A DNA stretch of 53,649 nt from Clostridium sp. CAG:567 (GCA_000437855.1 FR902205.1:6336-59984); one strand, 5' to 3'. Shown: positions 31,835 through 40,753, counted from the first letter of the stretch. Program-made: numbers and translations. The notes: generated by a model from the letters alone, not told the origin.

Positions 31835-33115
31835 ATGAAAAAGATAATAAAAAGTATATTTTTAATTATATTTGCAACTGTTGCAATATCGTTATTTTCA
31901 AAAGTTGAAGCAGCGTCAGCAACAATAAGTGCAAATAAAACAACAGCAACAGTTGGAGATAGCGTAAAAGTTACGTTAAAAATAAATGCAGCAGCATGGA
32001 ATATAAACGTATCTGGAAGTGCTTCTGATAGTGTGGTTGGATTCAATAGTGATGCAGAAAATCAAACTACTAAAAAAACATACTCTATAAACACAAGTAA
32101 GGCTGGAACATATAGTGTATCTATTTCAGGAGATATTACAGATGCATCTTCAACTACTCCTGAAAAATTAAGCAAATCTGTTACAATAACAGTAAAAGCA
32201 AAATCAACATCTGGTTCAAATAGTGGGTCTGGAAACAATACAGGAGGCAGTACAACAAAACCTTCAACACCAACAGAAAAGTATACAGATGTAAATGAAA
32301 AAGTATATTCAACTACAGATGGATTAAATGTTAGAAAATCAGCAAATGGTACTATAATAGGAAGTTTATCTAAAGGTGATGAAGTAACAAGAACAGGAAT
32401 CGGAAATCAAGGATGGAGTAGAATAAAATTAAGTAATGGAACAACAGCTTATGTTAGTAGTTCATACCTAACAAAAACAAAACCTGCTGAAGATAAACCA
32501 AAAACAGAAGAACCTAAAAAAAATACAACTACAAACGAAGAAGTTAATAATACAACATCTGAAGGAAATAACGAAACAAAAAATAATGAAGTAGGCAACA
32601 ATAATACAGGTGAAAATACAACAACTACAGATGAAAGTTTAGGATTATCATCTTTAGAAATTGCAGGTGTAAATTTTTCAGATGGATTTGATCCTAGTAA
32701 ACATATTTATGGATTAAAACTTAATTTCTTTGTTAAAAACCTAGATATTACAGCTAAAGCTAATAAAGAAGACGCAAAAATAGAAATAATAGGAAATCAA
32801 GATTTTGTTGAGGGGGAGAATAATGTTACAATATTACTTACTTCAGCAGACGGAAAAGAAACAGCTACATATCAAATAAAAGTAACTGTACCATCTGAAA
32901 TTGCTACTGCACCACAAAACAATATACAATTTTATATAATGTGTGGTTCAATTATAATAACAGCAATAGTTCTTATTGCAATTGTAACAGCAATATATAG
33001 AAAGGTAAGTAATAAATCTTCAGATAGCAGAGAAGAAAATGAAAAACTATTTGAAAATCCTTATGTTGATGATAAACCTAAAAAAGAAAAATCAAAAGGG
33101 AAACATTCAAATTAA
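31835..33115 (+). CDS. Cell-surface protein with Ig-like, SH3b and cadherin-like domains and a membrane anchor
   Basis: A 426-residue protein in an operon with the autolysin. Order: signal peptide (about 1-25); an Ig/cohesin-like beta domain ('ATISANKTTATVGDSVKVTLKI', about 26-120); a Ser/Gly linker; an SH3b domain ('TTDGLNVRKSANGTIIGSLSKGDEV', about 155-210); an Asn/Thr/Glu-rich linker; a cadherin-like beta sandwich ('LSSLEIAGVNFSDGFDPSKHIY', about 265-350); a membrane helix ('IQFYIMCGSIIITAIVLIAIVTAIY', about 363-387); and a Lys-rich cytoplasmic tail. The first domain has the length and spacing of small beta modules that hold dockerins, but cohesin identity is only a guess. Confidence 0.7.
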   Translation: MKKIIKSIFLIIFATVAISLFSKVEAASATISANKTTATVGDSVKVTLKINAAAWNINVSGSASDSVVGFNSDAENQTTKKTYSINTSKAGTYSVSISGDITDASSTTPEKLSKSVTITVKAKSTSGSNSGSGNNTGGSTTKPSTPTEKYTDVNEKVYSTTDGLNVRKSANGTIIGSLSKGDEVTRTGIGNQGWSRIKLSNGTTAYVSSSYLTKTKPAEDKPKTEEPKKNTTTNEEVNNTTSEGNNETKNNEVGNNNTGENTTTTDESLGLSSLEIAGVNFSDGFDPSKHIYGLKLNFFVKNLDITAKANKEDAKIEIIGNQDFVEGENNVTILLTSADGKETATYQIKVTVPSEIATAPQNNIQFYIMCGSIIITAIVLIAIVTAIYRKVSNKSSDSREENEKLFENPYVDDKPKKEKSKGKHSN

Positions 33116-33127
33116 TAAAAATACTTA

Positions 33128-33161
33128 ATTATGGAAAAGAATCTTATTTCTTTTCCATAAT
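33128..33161 (+). terminator. 13-bp perfect inverted repeat before the tRNA cluster
   Basis: ATTATGGAAAAGA (33128-33140) and TCTTTTCCATAAT (33149-33161), 8-base loop, 13 bases after the surface-protein stop and just ahead of the tRNAs. It probably ends the upstream operon. Confidence 0.65.
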
Positions 33162-33167
33162 ATATGC

Positions 33168-33239
33168 GCTACTGTAGCTCAGTTGGTAGAGCAACAGATT
33201 CGTAACCTGTAGGTCGGCGGTTCGATTCCGCCCAGTAGT
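33168..33239 (+). tRNA. tRNA-Thr (anticodon CGT), 3' end lost
   Basis: D-arm, anticodon loop TTCGTAA (CGT) and T-arm GGCGG-TTCGATT-CCGCC are intact. The acceptor GCTACTG meets CAGTAGT, leaving a G-T end pair, and no discriminator or CCA follows. Instead the sequence becomes tRNA-Glu from its position 8 on. The base of the anticodon stem also has an A-C mismatch. It is probably defective or a chimeric transcript. Confidence 0.6.
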
Positions 33240-33303
33240 CAAGCGGTTAAGACATCGCCCTTTCACGGCGGAGACATGGGTTCGATTCCCGTCGGGGTCA
33301 CCA
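33236..33303 (+). pseudogene. tRNA-Glu (anticodon TTC) lacking its 5' acceptor strand
   Basis: From TAGTCAAGCGG onward this is an ordinary bacterial tRNA-Glu: anticodon loop CTTTCAC (TTC), T-arm ATGGG-TTCGATT-CCCGT, acceptor 3' strand CGGGGTC, then A-CCA at 33300-33303. The expected 5' strand GACCCCG is absent. In its place stands the end of tRNA-Thr, sharing the bases TAGT. It looks like a deletion between GTAG repeats in neighbouring tRNA genes. Confidence 0.7.
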
Positions 33304-33307
33304 ATAT

Positions 33308-33383
<76 letters not shown>

Positions 33384-33389
33384 ACGACG

Positions 33390-33457
33390 TATCTGTTCGA
33401 ACTTTTTTTAGAACAGATAGATATGAAAATCAATCAGTAAAATGGTTGATTTTTTCT
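33390..33457 (+). terminator. Left-end hairpin and terminator of IME2
   Basis: TATCTGTTC (33390-33398) pairs with GAACAGATA (33411-33419). AAAATCAATC (33426-33435) pairs with GGTTGATTTT (33444-33453), then T's. Compared with IME1, one pair of the second stem changed from T-A to A-T on both sides. Confidence 0.7.
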
Positions 33458-33504
33458 TTTGCAAAAAATCATCCTAATTCTATATGGAAAGGATGGTGTT
33501 TGAT

Positions 33505-33774
33505 ATGAAGATAATTAAGCAAGAACTAGAATTTGAGGAATGTCTAAAACAACGACTTGAATTTATATGTGAGTTTTCAAAAGTTACTCCTACTTTTATC
33601 AATGGTAGTATCAGAAAACTAGATAAAACTAATCTTACATATATTGAACCACATAGAGTGATTATTAAAAATATTACTCTTTTAGATTTTAACTATTCAA
33701 ATGATGTGTATATTTCAAATTTGACTAAAAAGATTAAATTATCAGAGTTAGAAGAATATTTGAAAAATATATAA
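33505..33774 (+). CDS. Small conserved IME protein (IME2 copy)
   Basis: An 89-residue paralogue of the IME1 protein at 9050-9322, with the same conserved start 'MKIIK', the same GGATGG ribosome site and the shared core 'EFICEFSKVTPTF' and 'SNDVYISNL'. Substitutions are mostly conservative (Ile/Val, Arg/Gln, Asp/Glu) and the frame is intact, whereas the two large genes of this element are broken. That suggests it either decays more slowly by chance or is still under selection. The family is unrecognised. Confidence 0.65.
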   Translation: MKIIKQELEFEECLKQRLEFICEFSKVTPTFINGSIRKLDKTNLTYIEPHRVIIKNITLLDFNYSNDVYISNLTKKIKLSELEEYLKNI

Positions 33775-33784
33775 TTGTAAATAA

Positions 33785-33969
33785 TTGACATTTCTTTAAA
33801 TCGTGATATAATATAGACAATAAATTATGTATAGCTGTTTGCCAAGAGCTATATGATTATGAGTACTTTGAAAAGATTATATTATATTGCATTATTATAT
33901 TTTTGTTTATAATAAATGGATTTAAGAGATGTCAGTAGTACTCGTATGTACTTTGATGTCTCTTTTTTT
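33785..33969 (+). promoter_or_regulatory. Promoter and attenuator leader of the IME2 recombinase
   Basis: TTGACA (33785-33790) and TATAAT (33807-33812) with a 16-base spacer, then about 110 nt of leader, then AGAGATGTCA (33925-33934) pairing with TGATGTCTCT (33954-33963) and a seven-T tract. A short ORF in the leader reads MSTLKRLYYIALLYFCL and ends before the hairpin; it is unlike the IME1 leader peptide. Confidence 0.6.
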
Positions 33970-33990
33970 GTTAGATTGGAGGTTTGAAAA

Positions 33991-35911
33991 TTGAACGAAG
34001 AAAAGAAACAATGTGGGTTATATTTAAGAGTATCAACAGAAGACCAAGCAAGAGAATGGATTTAGTCTACCAGAACAAAAAGAAAGATTAGAAAGTTTTT
34101 GCAAATTCAAGGGTTATGAGATAATAGATTATTATGAGGACGCTGGAATAAGTGCCAAAACTGGCAATCATAGACCAGAGTTTGAAAGATTAAAAAACGA
34201 TATAAAGGCTAAAAGAATAAATACTATTGTTGCTTTAAAGTTAAATAGAATAACAAGAAGTATTTACGACTGGGAAAATCTAATGACATTCTTAGATGAG
34301 AATGATGCCTATTTAGACTGTGTAAATGATGAAATAAACACAACAAGTGCAAATGGCAAAATGATTTCAAGACTTTTAATGAGTGTTAGCCAAAATGAAA
34401 TTGAGAGAACTAGTGAAAGAACAAAAATAGGTTTAGCAGGTGCAATAAAACAAGGACATATTCCTCATATTGCTCCATTAGGTTATAAAAGAGAAGATAA
34501 AAAATTAGTAATTGATTATTCTACTAAAGATATTATAATTAGAATATTTGATTTATATTATAATGGCTATTCTTATCAGAAAATAAGCAATTTATTCAAT
34601 GAAGAAAAAGTATTAGGAAAAGATAATTGGCGAGATTCAACTATTGTTGGTATTTTAGAAAATGAAATATATAAAGGTGATTTTGTTCATGGTAAAAAAA
34701 CTAAACACCCTACTTACTATGAAGACGTTGTTAATCCTATTATATCAAAAGAAATGTGGGCAGACTGCCAAGTACAGAAAAAGAAAAATTCAAGAAGTTA
34801 TAAAAGAACATTAACTTATTTATATTTACAAAAATTAAAATGTCCTAAATGTGGCAGAGTTTTAGGTGGTAAAGCTACTACAAAGAAAAATGGCAATGCT
34901 TATTTCTACTACTATTGCCACGATTGTAAAATTGAATTTAAGGAAAATGTTATAAATGACTACTTTAATCAGTTCATAAGTGAATTAGTAGAATATGACT
35001 CTGTTGTAAATCAATTCTTCTTGCCTATGATAAAGCAAAAATTTGATGAGCCAAAAGAACAATTACAAAAAGAAATTGATAGTCAAAAATCAAAACTAGA
35101 TAGAATTAAAAAGGCTTATATTAACGGAGTTTTTGAATTAAAAGAATATGAAATTGAAAAGAAAATTGTTGAAAAAGCTATTGAAGAATTACAAAATGAA
35201 CTTAATACTACTGATATTTCGGAAGAATTACGATTTACTCCCAAAGACATTTTGCTAAAACGAGATATTGACTTTATTAACAAACTAAAACTTAATAAAG
35301 AATATCAAGAAAGGACTAAAACGTAGAAAGATTATACTAGAGAAGAACAATCAGAACTTATAATGAAATATATAGATAGCATGGAACTTACTTTAATTGG
35401 TAAAGAAATTGTTGTTAAGCAAATAAACTTTAGAGATTCAATTTGTAAACCTTGTCAGGAATTATATGATAACGGATATATTGATACAACAAAGCCTATG
35501 CTGTTAGGAAATGTATTAGGAAGTGTCAGATTTAGTAACTATTTGCCAGAGGAAGAAGTTGGCAAAATTATAATGAGATTAAGACAATACTATGATGTAA
35601 GTTTTGCAGAGGCAACTTACTATGTAGATAAGCAATGTTTTTATTTTAACTTTGTTGAAAATAATAGTGCTATTGTTAGGGTATTCCCTTTACAAGACTA
35701 TTATAAACTAGATCCAAAAGGTAAAATGCCAACTTATGAATTTGGAATTATCTATATCAATGAAGAAAATAAATTCCAAATGCAAGATATAAATTCAGCA
35801 TTTGACTTTATGCCAGATAAAACAAACGATAGTGTAGTTTATATGAAAGAGCCTACTCCTATTCCAATAGGTGTAAAGCCTGTAAAATATGACGAAGAAA
35901 ATGCTGAATAA
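33991..35911 (+). pseudogene. Serine recombinase of IME2, frameshifted and interrupted
   Basis: It starts at TTG with GGAGG ahead, as in IME1, and keeps the catalytic 'YLRVSTEDQARE'. One extra T at about 34057 then shifts the frame and gives an early stop. The rest is readable in the other frame to 35326, where the Trp codon TGG of IME1 ('TKTWKDYTREEQ') is TAG. After that the frame is open to 35911. Recombinase domain, zinc ribbon and coiled coil are all recognisable. Two independent lesions make it a clear pseudogene. The N-terminal fragment of about 25 codons cannot act alone. Confidence 0.9.
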
Positions 35912-36150
35912 TTGTTGCAACTATAAATGTACCTCTGCTATGTTGCAACAATCAAATTAACGTGGCACGTTTTGTTTTTACGAAGTAAAAATGAAAGTGG
36001 CGATAGTTAATTTGAATAAATTTTATCCCTGTGGGAGAAAATTTATTGCCTCGCAGAGCCCCCGAGTTATGATGGCACGTCATAACTCATAAGGGGTTAG
36101 GACTTATGACAAGGTCAAAATCCTGTGCTTCGAAGTAAGTTTAAGGAGGT
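35911..36150 (+). other. Conserved multi-hairpin block of IME2 (candidate oriT or leader)
   Basis: Paralogue of 11446-11690. Hairpins kept: ATTGTTGCAAC/GTTGCAACAAT (35911-35921, 35942-35952), CAAATTAAC/GTTAATTTG (35953-35961, 36006-36014), AATAAATTTT/AAAATTTATT (36015-36024, 36038-36047), GAGTTATGAT/GTCATAACTC (36064-36073, 36079-36088). Base 36069 and its partner 36083 both differ from IME1 and still pair. The loops vary freely. Confidence 0.75.
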
Positions 36151-36156
36151 GCTTAT

Positions 36157-38211
36157 ATGGAACAAGAATTAGCCTATTCTTTTTACTTGGGTAGTGATAA
36201 GAATAAAAGTAAATTAGCAAAGAAAGTATCAAAAGGAAATGTATCTGGTACTACCTCTTTTTCAAATAATGCTATACAAAATGCAAAAGGATTATCAAAA
36301 GTAAATAAACACAACTTACGAGATTATGATAATCAAAGGGAACGTATTACTACTATATATGGAACTAATGATATTGTAGAAGATGTTAAACAAGTATATT
36401 TAGATGAATTTGAACAATCTAGAATTGAATATAATAGCAAAACAAGAGCTGATAGACAAATAAAAGACTACTTTCAAAAAGTATGTGATTCTCAAAATGA
36501 TATAGCTTGTGAGATTATAGGTAGTACCTCTTTTTCAAATAATGCTATTCAAAATGCAAAAGATTTATCAAAAGCAAATAAGCATAATTTAAGAGATTAT
36601 GATAATCAAAGAGAATTAATTACAACTATATATGGAACAAATGATATTGTAGAAGATGTTAAACAAGTATATTTAGATGAATTTGAACAAGCTAGAATTG
36701 AGTATAATGCTAAAACAAGAGCTTATAGACAAATAAAAGATTACTTTCAAAAAGTATGTGATTCTCAAAATGATATAGCTTGTGAGATTATTATCGAACT
36801 TGGAGATATGGACTTTTGGCAAGATAAAGACAACGAATATAGATATAAAATGACTGATGTTTATAATGAACAAGTACAGGAATTATCGTTATAGGAGTTC
36901 CAGTAATAGATAATTGTAAAAGAGGTATGAAAAAACAAGTTGGTAAATCACAACTATTTACTAAAACCTTACTTTCTGAAATACAAGACAAAATGAGAAA
37001 TGCTTGTATTAAATCATATAATAAGTTCTATGATGTTGATAGTAGGCTTAAAACAAAGCAAAAAGGCAGAAATCAAGATATTAATGTTAATGAAATGGGC
37101 AATTATAGAGAAATGAAGAAAAAACTAGAGAAGCAAAAATCAAAACTAGAAAACGCCAATAAACAAACTAAAAAGCTTGATAGGTGAGATTATTATTGAA
37201 CTTGGAGATATGGACTTTTGGCAAGATAAATACAACGAATATAGATATAAAATGACAGATGTATATAATGAACAAATACAAGAATTATCTAAACTACTTC
37301 CTGACTTCAAAATTGCTAATGCTACAATACATTATGATGAAACATCTCCACATATGCACGTTATAGGTGTTCCAGTAATAGATAATTGTAAAAGAGGTAT
37401 GAAAAAACAAGTTGGAAAATCACAACTATTTACTAAAACATTACTTTCTGAAATTCAAGATAAAATGAGAAATGCTTGTATTAAGTCATATAATAAGTTC
37501 TATGATGTTGATAGTAGGCTTAAAATAAAGCAAAAAGGTAGAAATCAAGATATCAATGTTAATGATATGAGCAATTATAGAGAAATGAAGAAAAAACTAG
37601 AACAGGAAAAACAAAAATTAGATAATGCTAATAAACAAACAAAAGCACTTGATAATAAAAGTAAAGACATTATTGGTCTATTAGATAGTTTGAAACCTAT
37701 GCCATTTAATAAAAATAATAGTCAAATTTCCAATGAGAATATAGAAATTATCAAAGATTATATTAAAGACGTAACAGATGTTACCGAAACAGTTAGAAAC
37801 GTTAATGACTTAAATATGGCAATTAAGGATTTTGAACACTCTGCTTTTGAAATAGAATCTGAAAATCGTTCTTTAAAATATGAAATTGAGTTAAGAGATG
37901 AAAATATTAAAAAGTTAAAAGATAATTTATCAGCAAAAGATACCATAATTAACAAGTTAAAAGAAGAACGAGATTATTTTAAGGCTCAATTTCAAAAATT
38001 CAAAGGATTTTGGCATGATTTAATGAGTCATTTTCAAAAGAAAGTAAGTAGATATAAAGATGAACATTACAAAGTTGTTAGTGATGACTTATACAAGAAC
38101 GGCATTTTTGATGATAACGATTATGAAATAGCAAATAATGAATTAAGAAAAGTTGTAATACCAGATAAAAACAAATTAAATAAAAAGAAAAACAATGATA
38201 CTAGATTTTAA
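36157..38211 (+). pseudogene. MobV relaxase of IME2, rearranged by two tandem duplications
   Basis: The start MEQELAYSFYLGSDKNK matches IME1. A 273-bp (91-codon) segment is duplicated in tandem and in frame (36247-36519 and 36520-36792). A second segment starting 'EIIIELGDMDFWQDK' at 36784 recurs at 37186. The first copy of this second unit lacks 70 bp compared with the second, exactly the part encoding the metal-binding 'HYDETSPHMH', and the loss shifts the frame so the first ORF stops at 36894. The downstream copy (37177-38211) keeps the histidine motif and the coiled coil but lacks the relaxase N-terminus. No single ORF encodes a complete relaxase. Confidence 0.88.
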
Positions 38212-38225
38212 TATGGAGGTTTGAT

Positions 38226-38522
38226 ATGAATAACGATAAAGTAAATAACGTAATATCTATAATAAAAAATATGGATTTAAATAATAAATTAAGACTTGGA
38301 CTATGTATTAGTTCAACTTCTTATACAACTATAAATTATAACAAAGCACATATACATAGTATATTTGATAAAAAACTAAAAAATATTGATAAAGAATATT
38401 TAACAAGCTATGTAAATATGCGTAAATACCCTACTATCCTATTTGCAATGTCTAAAATAATGGAAATGCATAATACGGAACAAAATCAAATAGCAATGTA
38501 TTTGATAAATAGCATAGAATAA
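38226..38522 (+). CDS. Small hypothetical IME2 protein
   Basis: A 98-residue ORF with a TGGAGG site, 14 bases after the relaxase remnant. The sequence (MNNDKVNNVISIIKNMDLNN..., 'HIHSIFDKKLKNIDKEYL', 'AMSKIMEMHNTEQNQIAMYL') looks soluble and helical. It is unlike the small genes at the end of IME1. The family is not recognised. Confidence 0.55.
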   Translation: MNNDKVNNVISIIKNMDLNNKLRLGLCISSTSYTTINYNKAHIHSIFDKKLKNIDKEYLTSYVNMRKYPTILFAMSKIMEMHNTEQNQIAMYLINSIE

Positions 38523-38545
38523 TCATTGGAAAATTTTGAAATTTT

Positions 38546-38574
38546 TTGACTTTTTCTTATATTTATAGTATAAT
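38546..38574 (+). promoter_or_regulatory. Promoter of the glyS T-box transcript
   Basis: TTGACT (38546-38551), 17-base spacer, TATAAT (38569-38574), about 7 bases before the T-box begins. Confidence 0.75.
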
Positions 38575-38580
38575 AATATT

Positions 38581-38796
38581 GCGTTGATGAAGAAGAAATA
38601 TATGGATATTTGTAGAGAGCAAATGGTTGGTGAAAATTTGTAATTGAAATATATGGTGGCACTTCAGAGCATAATAAAATAAAAAATAAGGTGGATAATA
38701 TATATTATTATCAATTAGGGTGGAATCGCGTGAGCAAATTTAAGCTTTCGTCCCTAACTATTGTTATATAGTTAGAGGAGTGAAAGCTTTTTTAAA
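38581..38796 (+). promoter_or_regulatory. Glycine T-box leader of glyS
   Basis: Stem I starts GCGTTGATGAAGAAG. The conserved 'GAGAGC...GGTTGGTGAAAA' is present, the specifier-loop codon is GGC (38658-38660) followed by ACTTCAGAGC, and the T-box sequence is AGGGTGGAATCGCG (38717-38730). The terminator runs from AAGCTTTC (38742) through CTAACTA/TAGTTAG to GAAAGCTTTTTT. Uncharged tRNA-Gly should stabilise the antiterminator and turn on glyS. The T-box bases read TGGAATCGCG rather than the usual TGGNACCGCG. Confidence 0.92.
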
Positions 38797-38834
38797 TATA
38801 TAACAAAATTTAATTTTTATAAGGAGGTTTTGTT

Positions 38835-40211
38835 ATGGTAAAAGACATGCAAACAATAATGAGTTTTTGTAAATCGAGAGGATTTATGTATCAGGGTTCT
38901 GAAATCTATGGAGGAATCGCTAATGTATGGGATTTTGGTCCGTTAGGTTGTAGACTAAAAAATAACATTAAAGATACTTGGAGAAAAAGATACATACAAG
39001 AAAGAACAAATAGTTATGAAATAGATGCTGCAATATTAATGCATCCAAAAGTATGGGAAGCAAGTGGACATTTGTCATCATTTTTTGATCCTAAAATAGA
39101 TTGTAAAAAGTGTAAAACTAGATTTAGAGCAGATAATTTTATTACAGACATCTCAAAAGGAAAGGTAAATGGAGACGGAATGACATATGATGAAATGAAA
39201 TACTATATAGAGAAAAACAATGTTAAATGCCCTGTATGTGGTACTCATGATTTTACAAAAATAAGAAAATTTAGTCAAATGTTTGAAACTTATAGAGGTT
39301 CAACTGATGAAGATAAAAGTATAATATATTTAAGACCTGAAAATGCTCAAGGAGAATATGTTAATTTCTTAAATGTACAAAGAACAATGAGAACAAAATT
39401 ACCTTTTAGCATAGGTCAAATAGGAAAAGCATTTAGAAATGAAATAACTCCTGGAAATTTTAATTTTAGAACAATAGAATTTGAACAAATGGAATTTCAA
39501 ACATTTTGTAAAGAGGGTCAGGATTCAAATATTTATAATTATTTTAAGGAATATGCTAAAAAGTATTTCATAGATTTAGGATTACCTATTGAGAGATTAA
39601 GATTTCATGATCATGAAAAATTAGCGCATTATGCAAAAGAAGCTTGTGATATTGAATATCTATTTCCATTTGGCTGGGGAGAAATAAATGGAACACATAA
39701 TAGAACAGACTATGATTTGAAAAGACATCAAGAACATTCTGGTAAAAGTATGGAATATCTAGATGTTGAAACAAATGAAAAATTTATTCCTTATATTATA
39801 GAATCCACTATTGGACCAGATAGAACTGTTTTAGCAGTATTATGCGAAGCATATACTGAAGAAAAAATAAATGATGATGATACAAGAATTGTACTAAAAT
39901 TAAGTCCAATTTTGTCTCCATATAAAGTAGCAATATTACCACTTACTAAAAAGCAAGCTGAGAAATCAAAAGAAATTTTAGAAATATTATCTAAAGAATT
40001 TATGTGTACATATGATGAATCTGGTACAATAGGAAAAAGATATAGAAGACAAGATGAAATAGGTACTCCATATTGTATTACAATTGATCATGATACAGAA
40101 ACAGATAATTGTGTAACTATAAGAAATCGTGATACAATGGAACAAGATAGAATAAATATTAGTGAAATAAAAAACTATATTAATATTCAAATGGATAAAT
40201 TCAAAATATAA
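38835..40211 (+). CDS. glyS: Glycyl-tRNA synthetase (single-chain, dimeric type)
   Basis: A 458-residue class II aminoacyl-tRNA synthetase charging tRNA-Gly. The opening 'MSFCKSRGFMYQGSEIYGGIANVWDFGPLG' is the family signature. A zinc-knuckle-like pair of CxxC sets follows (CKKC near residue 93, CPVC near 135), then motif 2 'FRNEITPGNFNFRTIEFEQMEFQTF' and motif 3 'IIESTIGPDRTVLAVL'. The C-terminal anticodon-binding domain begins near 'LSPILSPYKVAILPL'. It is controlled by the T-box just upstream. The AAGGAGG site is 9 bases from the ATG. Confidence 0.96.
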   Translation: MVKDMQTIMSFCKSRGFMYQGSEIYGGIANVWDFGPLGCRLKNNIKDTWRKRYIQERTNSYEIDAAILMHPKVWEASGHLSSFFDPKIDCKKCKTRFRADNFITDISKGKVNGDGMTYDEMKYYIEKNNVKCPVCGTHDFTKIRKFSQMFETYRGSTDEDKSIIYLRPENAQGEYVNFLNVQRTMRTKLPFSIGQIGKAFRNEITPGNFNFRTIEFEQMEFQTFCKEGQDSNIYNYFKEYAKKYFIDLGLPIERLRFHDHEKLAHYAKEACDIEYLFPFGWGEINGTHNRTDYDLKRHQEHSGKSMEYLDVETNEKFIPYIIESTIGPDRTVLAVLCEAYTEEKINDDDTRIVLKLSPILSPYKVAILPLTKKQAEKSKEILEILSKEFMCTYDESGTIGKRYRRQDEIGTPYCITIDHDTETDNCVTIRNRDTMEQDRINISEIKNYINIQMDKFKI

Positions 40212-40221
40212 TGGTATTTTA

Positions 40222-40250
40222 TTGACTTTATTAAATTATCCGTGTATAAT
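40222..40250 (+). promoter_or_regulatory. Promoter of a small RNA after glyS
   Basis: TTGACT (40222-40227), 17-base spacer, TATAAT (40245-40250). The transcript would meet a strong terminator about 85 bases later, with no coding frame between. Confidence 0.65.
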
Positions 40251-40256
40251 AAATAT

Positions 40257-40342
40257 AGGAAATAACAATCCACAAACGTGGTTTTGCCGAGAATATATGA
40301 AAACTCACATCTACTCGCCAAAGTACAGATGTGAGTTTTTTC
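40257..40342 (+). ncRNA. Putative antisense RNA of a type I toxin-antitoxin locus
   Basis: The predicted transcript of about 85 nt begins after the 40222-40250 promoter, has a small hairpin CCAC-AAAC-GTGG (from about 40270) and ends at AAAACTCACATCT/AGATGTGAGTTTT (40300-40312, 40327-40339) plus six T's. Its end overlaps the convergent toxin-like gene at its stop codon, the arrangement of Fst- and TxpA-type antitoxin RNAs. It is inferred from sequence only. Confidence 0.5.
40300..40342. terminator. Shared bidirectional terminator of the antisense RNA and the small membrane ORF
   Basis: A 13-bp perfect stem with a partly paired loop, T's on the plus-strand side and TTTT on the minus-strand side. 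Confidence 0.8.
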
Positions 40343-40455
40343 TATTTATGTAGTTGCTTATCAACCCAGTTCTTATACAGAACTGCAGCCAAGGCAACGT
40401 TTAATGTTAAAGATAACATCAAGGATATTATTAAAAATAGTATCACTTCAACCAT
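40342..40455 (-). CDS. Putative type I toxin, small membrane peptide
   Basis: A 37-residue ORF (MVEVILFLIISLMLSLTLNV, then ALAAVLYKNWVDKQLHK), with GGGTGG 8 bases before this ATG; an ATG two codons upstream is possible. One membrane helix with a basic, aromatic tail (YKNW...KQLHK) is the shape of Clostridial and Bacillus type I toxins that damage the membrane. The stop lies at the edge of a terminator shared with a convergent small RNA. Upstream on the minus strand are TTGCTT (40561-40566) and TATACT (40537-40542), leaving a 5' leader of about 75 nt. The alternative is an unrelated small membrane protein. Confidence 0.5.
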   Translation of the reverse strand: MVEVILFLIISLMLSLTLNVALAAVLYKNWVDKQLHK

Positions 40456-40536
40456 AAACATCACCACCCTTCCTACGACGTTTCGTAAAGATTGGTGGCA
40501 AAACCACATCTGCTTATTATCATTTCCTATGCAAGT

Positions 40537-40566
40537 TAGTATAACATACATTTTAAGATAAAGCAA
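40537..40566 (-). promoter_or_regulatory. Possible promoter of the putative toxin
   Basis: On the minus strand TTGCTT (40566-40561), an 18-base spacer and TATACT (40542-40537). Confidence 0.4.
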
Positions 40567-40676
40567 TAGAAAACAAACAAATATTTGCATTTTTTTATAA
40601 TTATTATCTTGAAAAATTTTCAATAATCTGTTAATATATATATAGCTTGATTGATTATTATATCAATCGTTAATGA

Positions 40677-40753
40677 GAGAAAAAGTTGTAGATATCTACG
40701 ACACCTGCTCCAGCAATACAAAATTTTCTCCCCTCGGAAGAGGGGTTCTTTTT
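40677..40753 (+). ncRNA. Small structured RNA with intrinsic terminator
   Basis: GAGAAAA (40677-40683) pairs with TTTTCTC (40724-40730) and encloses GTTGTAG-ATAT-CTACGAC (40685-40702) and GCT-CC-AGC. It is followed directly by CCCCTC-GGAA-GAGGGG (40730-40745) and TTCTTTTT. The fold looks like a compact leader or small RNA ending in a terminator. I know no family match. Confidence 0.45.

Larger units (their letters stand above)
33386..38522 (+). mobile_element. IME2: decayed paralogue of IME1 inserted 3' of tRNA-Thr
   Basis: Same order as IME1: left-end hairpins, small conserved gene, promoter-attenuator leader, serine recombinase, multi-hairpin block, MobV relaxase, small gene. The recombinase has a frameshift and a nonsense codon, and the relaxase has tandem duplications and a deletion. 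tnpV is missing. The element is probably immobile unless IME1 supplies functions in trans. The left end is set at the GA (33386-33387) shared with IME1. The right end is not resolved and lies between 38522 and the glyS promoter. Confidence 0.7.
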
